Assembly (NCBI GenBank): GCA_013698385.1
Contig: JACCVB010000301.1
Span: forward strand, 1 to 6,305
DNA: 6,305 nt
Source of the DNA: Chloroflexota bacterium
GTDB lineage: Bacteria > Chloroflexota > Limnocylindria > Limnocylindrales > CSP1-4
Direction of reading: 5' to 3'
In this document: positions 1 through 5,893 of the stretch, piece after piece
Position numbering within the stretch: the first letter of the stretch is position 1
Layout of the letters: each line of letters starts with the position of its first letter
Made by a program: the position numbers and the translations under genes
Notes under the pieces: generated by a model
What the model was told of the DNA's origin: nothing
What the model saw: the letters and a program-made list of their open reading frames with translations, nothing else
Databases searched by the model: none

Positions 1-493
1 CATGTTCGGGCCCGCCGGCCACGCCTACGTGTACCTTGTCTACGGGATGTATGACTGCCTGAACGTCGTGAGCGGGACACCGGGGGAGGCTTCGGCCGTG
101 CTGATCCGGGCCGTGGAGCCGCTGGTCGGGATGGGCCGGATGCGGGTTGATCGGCTTGTCGTGGAGCAGCGTCGGACCCGGGTCCGGGCACCGGGCGGTG
201 AGACGGCCGCGCGCGTTCGGCTGGCGTCCGTGCCGTCCCTCCGGCTCGCATCCGGCCCGGGCCTGGTCGGGGCGGCGTTCGGCCTCGACACGGGCTGGAG
301 CGAGATGGACCTGTGCGACCCGTCCTCCCCGCTGCGCCTGGAACGCGACCCATCGGACCAGGTGCCGCCGGCGCAGATCCGGGCAACACCACGGATCGGC
401 GTGGACTACGCCGGGCCGGATTGGTCGGCGCGCGCGTGGCGGTTCCTGATCAGTGGCCATCCGTCCGTCTCGGGGCCGGCCGCCGGCCGCTGA
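1..493 (+). CDS. aag: 3-methyladenine DNA glycosylase (AAG/MPG family), C-terminal part
   Basis: Base-excision repair enzyme of the AAG/MPG family. It flips alkylated or deaminated purines (3-methyladenine, hypoxanthine) out of DNA and cleaves the N-glycosidic bond. The first full codon in the window is at position 2, and 163 residues are visible up to TGA 491-493. The family block YVYLVYGMYDCLNVV (visible residues 9-23) aligns with human AAG: Tyr14 matches the helix-intercalating Tyr162 and Asn21 matches Asn169. VLIRAVEPL with Arg36 follows, and the C-terminus has the usual PRIGVDYAG...WRFLISGHPSVS ending. The ATG at position 2 is almost certainly internal, because MFGP.GHAYVY sits mid-protein in this family. 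The catalytic Glu of the ETEAY motif therefore lies upstream, outside the window, with about 40-50 residues missing. The stop codon overlaps the mutS2 start by one base, which suggests an operon. Family assignment is firm; substrate preference cannot be told. Confidence 0.93.
   Translation, partial: MFGPAGHAYVYLVYGMYDCLNVVSGTPGEASAVLIRAVEPLVGMGRMRVDRLVVEQRRTRVRAPGGETAARVRLASVPSLRLASGPGLVGAAFGLDTGWSEMDLCDPSSPLRLERDPSDQVPPAQIRATPRIGVDYAGPDWSARAWRFLISGHPSVSGPAAGR
474..488 (+). promoter_or_regulatory. GC hairpin just before the coupled mutS2 start
   Basis: GGCCGG (474-479) and CCGGCC (483-488) form a perfect 6-bp all-GC inverted repeat with a 3-nt loop, four bases before the mutS2 ATG at 493. 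No clear Shine-Dalgarno sequence precedes that ATG. A hairpin here would hinder independent initiation, and a ribosome finishing the glycosylase frame at 491-493 would melt it. That would make mutS2 translation depend on the upstream gene. The repeat is seen directly; the coupling role is inferred. In GC-rich DNA such a short repeat can also arise by chance. Confidence 0.3.
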
Positions 494-2853
494 TGGACGC
501 TCGTTCCCAGGCCCTGCTGGAGTTTCCGCTCGTCCGCGAGCGTCTGGCCAACGCGACCTCGTTTCCTCCATCGCGCCGGCTGGCGGAGACCCTGGAGCCG
601 TCGCCGGACCCGGTCGTCGTGGCACGCCGGCTCGATGAGACAGACCAGGCTCGCTCGCTGCTGGAGGAGCGGCCGGGCGTCGGCGTGGGCGGAGCGCATG
701 ACATCGGCCCGTGGGTCGAACGCGCCGCCCGTGGCGGGCGCCTGGAGCCAGGTCAATTCCTGGAGATCGCAGACACGCTCGACGCGACCGCGCGCCTTGG
801 CACCTCCCTCGCCGATGATCGGCGCGTGCTGCTGCGGGAACTGGGCCGAGAGCTGCACGCCCTGCCCGCGCTGCGCAGCACCCTGGCCCGCAGCTTCGAT
901 CCCATCGGTGAGCTGCTGGACACCGCGTCTCCCAGGCTCGGGGGCCTGCGCTCGGCCGTGCGGATCGCCTACGACCGACTGCGCCGCCGCCTGGATGCCC
1001 TCGTCGGGACGGAACTCGGGAACGCCCTCCAGGACCCGATCGTCACGCTCCGCAACGGGCGCTACGTGGTGCCGATCAAGGCCGAGGCTCGGTCTCGGGT
1101 GAAGGGCATCGTCCACGACGCCTCGGGCAGCGGTCAGACCCTGTTCATCGAGCCGCTCGTCGCCGTCGAACTGGGCAATGCCTGGCGGGAGGCCCAGGCC
1201 GCCGAGCACGAGGAGATCGCTCGGATCCTCGACGAACTGTCGGCCTTCGTCGCGGTCAACGCGGTGGCCCTGCGCGAGACGCTCGATGCGCTGGCGCGGT
1301 TCGATCTGTGGGTGGCCAAGGCGACCCTGGCGGGCGAGATGGGCGGCGTCCGGGCGGAGACGGCGGATCGGCCGGAGGTCATCCTGCTGTCGGCGCGCCA
1401 TCCGGGCCTGTCCGGACGGGTCGTTCCCATCGACATCCGCGTCGGCGACGGCTACACCGCGCTGGTCGTGACCGGACCCAACACCGGCGGCAAGACGGTC
1501 ACGCTCCGGACGCTGGGCCTGCTCAGCCTGATGCACCAGTCCGGCCTGCACCTTCCGGTCGCGGCCGGCAGTCGACTGCCGATCTGGCGCGATGTCTTCG
1601 CCGACATCGGCGACGAGCAGTCCGTCGCCCAGTCGCTGTCCACGTTCTCCGGCCACCTGCGGCGGATCACGACGATCGTGGAGGTTGCGGGCCCAGGCAC
1701 ACTCGTCCTACTCGATGAGCTGGGGGCCGGGACGGATCCGACCGAGGGCTCCGCCCTTGCCCAGGCGCTGCTTGACCACTTCATCCGGGCCGGGGCGATC
1801 GTCGCTGCCACGACCCACTACAGCGAACTCAAGGCGTACGCCTACACGACGGCCGGGGCTCGCAACGCGGCCGTGGAGTTCGATCTCGAGTCGCTCTCGC
1901 CGACGTATCGATTGACGATCGGCCTGCCGGGCGGCAGTCAGGCGTTCGCGATCGCCGAGCGACTCGGATTGCCACCGAGCGTGGTCGCGGACGCCCGTTC
2001 CCGGCTGAGCGAATCGCAGCGCTCGTTCGAGGCGACCTTGGCCTCCATCCGGGCGACGGAGGGGGAGACGAGCGATTCGCTTGAGCGCGCTCGATCCGCG
2101 GAGATCCGGGCGCTCGAGGCGCTGCGCATCGCGGAGGAGGAACGGCGCCGAGCGCGGCGAGAGCGGGACGAGGCCGTCCGCGCAGCCCGCCTGGAGGCGA
2201 ACCGCCTGGTCGCCGAGTTGCGGGATGAGCTGGCGACGACGCGCCTGGCCCTGGAGCGCGAAACGGTGACCGCTCGCTCGCTGGACGCCGCCGTCGCGCG
2301 AGCCGAAGGGATCGAGGAGCGACTGCCCGCGGCTGAGTCAGTCACCGGGGAGCCCCCGGTGAATGTGCCGCGAAGGTGGCACCTGGGGGATCGGGCACGG
2401 ACGACGACCGGCTGGGAGGGGCGGATCACGGCTCTCGAGAAGGGTGGGACGCGGGCGACCATAGAGGCGAATGGGATGCGCGTGACCGTGGACGTGGATG
2501 GACTCTGGCCGGCCGCGAGCCAGGGTGACGGCGCGAGGCAGGGCGCGCGCCCGAGCCCTGTGGCCGACGGAACGACCAACGCCGGCGAACTGCGGCTGGA
2601 GCGGGCGAGCCACGTGGCGTCGTCACTCGACCTGCGCGGTGCCCGCGTCGAAGAGGCGCTGGACGCCCTGTCGCGCTATCTCGACGACGCATCCCTGGCG
2701 GGCCTGGGCTCCGTGGTGATCATCCACGGGATGGGCACGGGGGCGCTTCGGGACGCCGTCCGCGCGGCCGTCTCCGAGCACCCGCTGGTGGCATCATCGC
2801 GATCGGGTGAGCGGGGCGAAGGCGGCGATGGGGTCACGGTCGCGACCTTCTGA
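493..2853 (+). CDS. mutS2: MutS2 ATPase with C-terminal Smr domain
   Basis: Complete 786-residue MutS2, normal length for the family. It lacks the MutS mismatch-recognition domain and opens with the MutS2-type start MDARSQALLEF. The core/lever region includes HDASGSGQT (208-216). The ABC-type ATPase has Walker A GPNTGGKT (328-335), the D-I-G-D-E-Q-S...S-T-F-S-G-H signature (371-388), Walker B LVLLDE (404-409) and the TTH loop (His442). A charged coiled coil rich in Glu, Arg and Ala runs over about 505-610, then a KOW-like segment (about 629-672) and an Smr domain with LDLRG (712-716) and HGMGTGALR (745-753). MutS2 dimers suppress homologous recombination in Helicobacter and Thermus. In Bacillus MutS2 splits collided ribosomes. 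Which role applies here is unknown. The ATG is chosen because it forms TGATG with the upstream stop and starts the conserved N-terminus; the frame stays open upstream to 313 only because it overlaps the glycosylase gene. Confidence 0.96.
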   Translation: MDARSQALLEFPLVRERLANATSFPPSRRLAETLEPSPDPVVVARRLDETDQARSLLEERPGVGVGGAHDIGPWVERAARGGRLEPGQFLEIADTLDATARLGTSLADDRRVLLRELGRELHALPALRSTLARSFDPIGELLDTASPRLGGLRSAVRIAYDRLRRRLDALVGTELGNALQDPIVTLRNGRYVVPIKAEARSRVKGIVHDASGSGQTLFIEPLVAVELGNAWREAQAAEHEEIARILDELSAFVAVNAVALRETLDALARFDLWVAKATLAGEMGGVRAETADRPEVILLSARHPGLSGRVVPIDIRVGDGYTALVVTGPNTGGKTVTLRTLGLLSLMHQSGLHLPVAAGSRLPIWRDVFADIGDEQSVAQSLSTFSGHLRRITTIVEVAGPGTLVLLDELGAGTDPTEGSALAQALLDHFIRAGAIVAATTHYSELKAYAYTTAGARNAAVEFDLESLSPTYRLTIGLPGGSQAFAIAERLGLPPSVVADARSRLSESQRSFEATLASIRATEGETSDSLERARSAEIRALEALRIAEEERRRARRERDEAVRAARLEANRLVAELRDELATTRLALERETVTARSLDAAVARAEGIEERLPAAESVTGEPPVNVPRRWHLGDRARTTTGWEGRITALEKGGTRATIEANGMRVTVDVDGLWPAASQGDGARQGARPSPVADGTTNAGELRLERASHVASSLDLRGARVEEALDALSRYLDDASLAGLGSVVIIHGMGTGALRDAVRAAVSEHPLVASSRSGERGEGGDGVTVATF

Positions 2854-2883
2854 GCGGAGCGCCGGATCCCGCCCGCTGGAGGA
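2854..2883. other. 30-nt convergent gap between mutS2 and the penicillin-binding protein gene
   Basis: This short spacer separates two converging stop codons. It holds a GGATCC palindrome (2863-2868) but no stable stem followed by a T-run on either strand, so I see no intrinsic terminator. Transcripts from the two sides probably run into each other's genes or end by another mechanism. Confidence 0.6.
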
Positions 2884-5811
2884 TCAGCCCTTCGGCTTGG
2901 GTGTGGGCTTGGGTGTGGGCTTGGGCGTCGGCTCCGGGGCTGGAGTCGGCTTGGGTGCTGGAGTCGGCTTGGCCGTTGGAGTCGGCTTGGCCGTTGGAGC
3001 CGGCTTGGCCGTTGGAGCCGGCTTGGGCGCCGGCGTGGGTTTCGGTGTCGGGATCGGATCGCCGCCCGGCGGGGGAGGCGGGGGCGGGGGCGGGGGCGGG
3101 GGCGCCAGCGGGCAGATCCCTGACGGAGCGAACGGAGCGCCCCACGAGGCTCCGAACGGACGGAACTTGCCGTTGTAGAAGTAGGCCGTCCGAGTCCCCC
3201 TGGGACCGCCCCGCACCCCCGGGCCACGCGCAGCACGCGCAGCCCAGTTGCGGTTCGCCTTCTGCCAGGCGGGGAAGTTGGACTCCACCTCGGAGAGGTC
3301 GAAGAAGCCGCGGGTGACTTTGGGCCCCACGCAACCGTCCTGCCAACGCAGGCCGCTCGCCGCGTCCACTTCCAGAGCGAACCGGATCGTCTCCTTCTGC
3401 GTGGGTACGGTCCCTGGAAGGAACAGCTCCTTGACCGTCTTGGTCGTGAATGGCCCGGGCTTGAGGCCGGTGAACGCGTCGACCGTCGCCGTCTTGAGGC
3501 CGCTCGGCGCCTCGAAGCTGGCGATCGGCGTGTCCTTGCTGATGTCGCTCAGGATGGCCGACCAGAGCGGCGCCGACGAGTCGAGCGATAGGCTGCCCTT
3601 GTTCGGTTCGTTGTTGCTGTTGCCCATCCAGACGCCGACGGCGAGGGCGGGATCGACCATGTCCTTGGGTGGCGCGAGAAAGCCATAGGCATGGACATCG
3701 ATGTTGTCGCTCGTCGTGCCGGTCTTGTACGCGGCGGGCCGTCGTGTGTCGCCGTCCCGGATCGCCCACTCGCCCCAGAACGGGTTGACCTTGGGGTCCG
3801 TGTTGCCGGCCAGGATGTCTGTCACGATGTAGGCGGCCTGACGGCTGACGATCTCGTCGCCCTGGGGTGTATCGGTGGGGAGTGGCCAGACCTGCTTGCC
3901 ATTCGAGTCGATGATCCTGGCGATCGTCTGGCGCGGCATCTTGACGCCGCCGTTCGCGATCGTGCCATAGGCGCCCAGGAGGTCCATCGGACGCACCTCG
4001 AGCGTGCCGATCCCCTCGGACAGCACGGGCGTGGCGCTGCTCGGATAGACCAGCCCGAAATCCTTCGTCCGATCGAAGACGTGGTCCAGCCCGCTGATGA
4101 TCGTCGCCTTGATGGCCGGCACGTTGAGCGAGAACTGGAGTGCGCTGCGCAGGCGAACGGGGCCACGCTCCAGCTTGTCCACCTGGATCGGGATGAAGTC
4201 GCGCCCGAAGTCCGTACTGACGTCCATGAACATCGTGCTTGCCGTCAGGGTCTCTTCCTCGATCCCGATCAGGTAGTCGATCGGCTTGATGGACGATCCC
4301 GGCTGGCGCCAGCCCTGGCTCAGGACGTCGAACTGGGGCTGGAACTTCTTCGTGCCCTTCGACGTATAGCTGGCACTGCCGACATAGGCCAGGACTTCGC
4401 CCGTTCGGTAGTCGATGACGCCCGCGGCGGCGTTATGGATGTTTCTTCCGCGCAGGCCCAGGATCCAGTCCCACTCCGAGCGGGGGATCTTGCGCTCCGC
4501 AAGGGCCGCTTGTGGGTCCTTGGACTGGGGGATCCGGGCGGCGGCGTAGACGTACTTCTCGGTGGTCTGCTGCATCGCCCAGTCAAGTGTCGTCGTGACC
4601 TTGTAGCCGCCGGTGTCCACGGCGCTGCACTTGCCGGGGTCGTCCGGGCAGAGGATCCGGGCCAGTTCCTCGCGCACCTGCCAGACGAAATGGGGCGCCT
4701 TCCAGGTCGCAGAGACCTGGGGGCTGAGCACGACCGGTTCGGCCTTGGCGGCCTCGAACTGGGCGGCGGTGTGGAGATCGCCGCTCAGCGTGCTGCGGGA
4801 CTTCATCAGTTCCAGGACGTGGTCGCGGCGCTGGACGATCTCGCTCGTGGCCGGCACGACGCGTTGGACCTCCGAGCACTCGGACAGGTCGGGGGCGACG
4901 GTCGGCTCGGCGCTCGGATCGGTGCTTGGTGCGCTCGCGGTGTCGGCTGATGGGTCGGCCGTCGGATCGCTCGACGGGTCCGGGGTCGGTTCGGGCGTGG
5001 GTTCCGCATTGGGATCGACCTCGGAACCGGGATCGAGGCAGATCTCCTGCGCGTTCTTCACGAGGTCGAACTTCGTGGGCGATTGCGGGATCGCAGCGAG
5101 GATGGCGTACTGCGCGAGGGACAGCTGGTCCAGGTCCTTCCCGAAGTAGCCCTTGGCGGCCGCCCGGACCCCGTACGTCTGGTTGCCGTAGAAGTTCTGG
5201 TTCAGGTAGGCGGTGATGATCTGGCGCTTGCCCGCGTCGCCGGGATACGCCTCGGTGAGGCGGATGGACTGGATGATCTCGCGGACCTTGCGCTCGTAGG
5301 TGGACCCCTCGAACGCCTCGGTCGGCAGGAGGCGAGCTCGGACGAGCTGCTGGGTGATCGTGGACGCCCCGCGCGGTCGGCCCGAGATCGTGTCCAAGCC
5401 GGCGCTGACGATGCCGGCCGGGTCGAACCCCGGGTTGATCCAGAAGTCCTTGTCCTCGATGGCCGTCGTCGCATCGAGCATCTCGGTCGGGATCTGATCG
5501 AAGGCCACGACCTCGCGACGCAGCTCGCCGAGTCGGGCCAGCTCGACCTGGCCGGTTCGATCGTAGACGTAGGTCTGCTGCTCGAAGTCGAGATCGTTCA
5601 GGGCGGTCTTCGGGTCCGGCAGGCCCTGGGCGTAGAAGTTGTACGCGGCCACGCTGAAGAGCAGCCCCGCGCCCGCGATGAGCAGCGCGAGGAGGATGAG
5701 GACGATGGGAACGATGATGGCGATGCGGCGGATGACGGATCCGCTGCGTCGCACGGGCCGGTGGCTGGAGATGCGTCGATGACGCTGCCGCCGGGCAAGG
5801 GTGGTCTGCAT
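2884..5811 (-). CDS. Class A penicillin-binding protein (glycosyltransferase/transpeptidase)
   Basis: Bifunctional peptidoglycan synthase of 975 residues, anchored in the membrane and acting outside it. An Arg-rich cytosolic start (ten Arg in residues 1-29) precedes one membrane helix at about 30-56. The GT51 glycan-polymerising domain has EDKDF with the catalytic Glu119, GASTITQQ (148-155) and YLNQNFYGN (202-210). An acidic low-complexity linker (258-312) follows. The transpeptidase has SSIK with nucleophile Ser506, SLN (561-563) and KTGT (696-699), so both activities look intact. After it come VWMGN, an LFLPGTVPT segment, an Arg/Gly-rich stretch, 12 prolines (904-915) and a Lys/Pro tail (916-975). 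The frame stays open to 5946, but I choose the ATG at 5809-5811: the earlier part would overlap tyrS, and the Arg-rich N-terminus typical of these proteins begins here. No Shine-Dalgarno sequence is visible. The gene is convergent with mutS2 and divergent from tyrS. Ortholog naming (ponA/mrcA) cannot be settled. Confidence 0.95.
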   Translation of the reverse strand: MQTTLARRQRHRRISSHRPVRRSGSVIRRIAIIVPIVLILLALLIAGAGLLFSVAAYNFYAQGLPDPKTALNDLDFEQQTYVYDRTGQVELARLGELRREVVAFDQIPTEMLDATTAIEDKDFWINPGFDPAGIVSAGLDTISGRPRGASTITQQLVRARLLPTEAFEGSTYERKVREIIQSIRLTEAYPGDAGKRQIITAYLNQNFYGNQTYGVRAAAKGYFGKDLDQLSLAQYAILAAIPQSPTKFDLVKNAQEICLDPGSEVDPNAEPTPEPTPDPSSDPTADPSADTASAPSTDPSAEPTVAPDLSECSEVQRVVPATSEIVQRRDHVLELMKSRSTLSGDLHTAAQFEAAKAEPVVLSPQVSATWKAPHFVWQVREELARILCPDDPGKCSAVDTGGYKVTTTLDWAMQQTTEKYVYAAARIPQSKDPQAALAERKIPRSEWDWILGLRGRNIHNAAAGVIDYRTGEVLAYVGSASYTSKGTKKFQPQFDVLSQGWRQPGSSIKPIDYLIGIEEETLTASTMFMDVSTDFGRDFIPIQVDKLERGPVRLRSALQFSLNVPAIKATIISGLDHVFDRTKDFGLVYPSSATPVLSEGIGTLEVRPMDLLGAYGTIANGGVKMPRQTIARIIDSNGKQVWPLPTDTPQGDEIVSRQAAYIVTDILAGNTDPKVNPFWGEWAIRDGDTRRPAAYKTGTTSDNIDVHAYGFLAPPKDMVDPALAVGVWMGNSNNEPNKGSLSLDSSAPLWSAILSDISKDTPIASFEAPSGLKTATVDAFTGLKPGPFTTKTVKELFLPGTVPTQKETIRFALEVDAASGLRWQDGCVGPKVTRGFFDLSEVESNFPAWQKANRNWAARAARGPGVRGGPRGTRTAYFYNGKFRPFGASWGAPFAPSGICPLAPPPPPPPPPPPPGGDPIPTPKPTPAPKPAPTAKPAPTAKPTPTAKPTPAPKPTPAPEPTPKPTPKPTPKPKG
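2896..2931 (-). repeat. 12-bp tandem repeat, three units, in the PBP 3' end
   Basis: Three 12-bp units start at 2896, 2908 and 2920. The first two are identical on the plus strand (CTTGGGTGTGGG) and the third differs at two positions. On the minus strand they encode the PTPK repeats just before the C-terminal Lys-Gly. The unit length keeps the frame, so copy number can change without breaking the gene. Confidence 0.85.
2941..3030 (-). repeat. 18-bp tandem repeat, five units, encoding a Lys-Pro hexapeptide
   Basis: Five 18-bp units begin at 2941, 2959, 2977, 2995 and 3013. The second and third are identical (plus strand TGGAGTCGGCTTGGCCGT) and the rest differ at one to four positions. On the minus strand each encodes a hexapeptide of the form TAKPTP, TAKPAP or APKPTP. 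In the 60-residue tail this sets Lys at an exact six-residue spacing through six successive lysines. It is a coding minisatellite: there are no unique spacers, and it is not a CRISPR array. Confidence 0.9.
3067..3103 (+). repeat. Four-run G5 tract (G-quadruplex motif) opposite a 12-proline run
   Basis: On the plus strand, GGGGG occurs at 3080-3084, 3086-3090, 3092-3096 and 3098-3102, each separated by a single C, with another G5 at 3071-3075. Runs of five G with one-base loops match the most stable class of predicted G-quadruplexes. The strand is the template for the penicillin-binding protein gene. The coding strand reads as CCG/CCC codons plus one CCT, for Pro904-915. In vivo folding is inferred from the pattern. 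Confidence 0.8.
4876..5040 (-). other. Acidic Cys-bracketed low-complexity linker in the PBP
   Basis: Residues 258-312 of the penicillin-binding protein lie between the glycosyltransferase and transpeptidase regions. They begin and end with Cys (258 and 312). The segment is dominated by Asp, Pro, Thr, Ser and Ala in loose DPS/DPT/EPT repeats, with 13 acidic residues and no Lys or Arg. It is probably disordered and extracytoplasmic. A disulfide closing it into a loop is possible but not shown; further cysteines lie at 388, 395, 827 and 900. Confidence 0.75.
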
Positions 5812-5893
5812 CTGTGTCGCACGATAGCATGGGGGTCGTGAATGAACGTTCTTTCGCGTCGTCCGGGTCCCTGACGGACCGGCGTCCGGGGCT
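5812..5893. promoter_or_regulatory. Divergent promoter region between PBP and tyrS
   Basis: Both genes start outward from this 82-nt spacer, so promoters for both should lie in or near it. The least GC-rich part is about 5821-5854. On the minus strand, 5829-5821 reads TGCTATCGT, an extended -10-like element nine bases before the PBP ATG. If used, it would give a nearly leaderless message, in line with the missing Shine-Dalgarno. On the plus strand, 5825-5830 reads TAGCAT, a -10-like element overlapping the first. No convincing -35 is seen for either. GAACGTTC at 5844-5851 is a perfect palindrome that could bind a regulator. GGTCC/GGACC (5866-5870 and 5876-5880) can form a short stem in the tyrS leader. 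The spacer is too short for a T-box. The assignments of individual elements are weak. Confidence 0.35.

Noticed and set aside
2..4. ATG at position 2 as the true glycosylase start
   Set aside because: The protein from here lacks the catalytic ETEAY motif and begins in the middle of the family fold, so the gene is cut by the window edge.
313..492. Longer mutS2 start at 313 (60 extra residues)
   Set aside because: The added segment is an out-of-frame reading of the glycosylase gene; MutS2 homology starts at the ATG at 493.
406..1656. Long minus-strand open frame of 416 codons
   Set aside because: It is antisense to mutS2, compositionally biased, with no recognisable motifs, and also overlaps the glycosylase gene.
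2941..3030. CRISPR array
   Set aside because: The 18-bp units are directly abutting with no spacers and encode part of a protein.
2807..3178. Plus-strand frame encoding a Gly/Val/Leu-rich protein with a 12-Gly run
   Set aside because: It is the antisense reading of the PBP repeat tail. Its regular GLGVG pattern follows from the Pro/Lys codons on the other strand, and it overlaps the end of mutS2.
3691..4950. Long plus-strand open frame of 419 codons
   Set aside because: It lies wholly opposite the PBP catalytic domains, whose motifs are intact on the minus strand. Long antisense frames are expected in high-GC DNA, and no family is recognisable.
5083..5841. Plus-strand frame of 252 codons opposite the PBP N-terminus
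   Set aside because: It is an antisense shadow. Its acidic C-terminal region is simply the reverse of the PBP membrane helix and Arg-rich start.
5812..5893. T-box or other riboswitch leader for tyrS
   Set aside because: The spacer is only 82 nt and shared with a divergent promoter. No T-box consensus or terminator stem is present.
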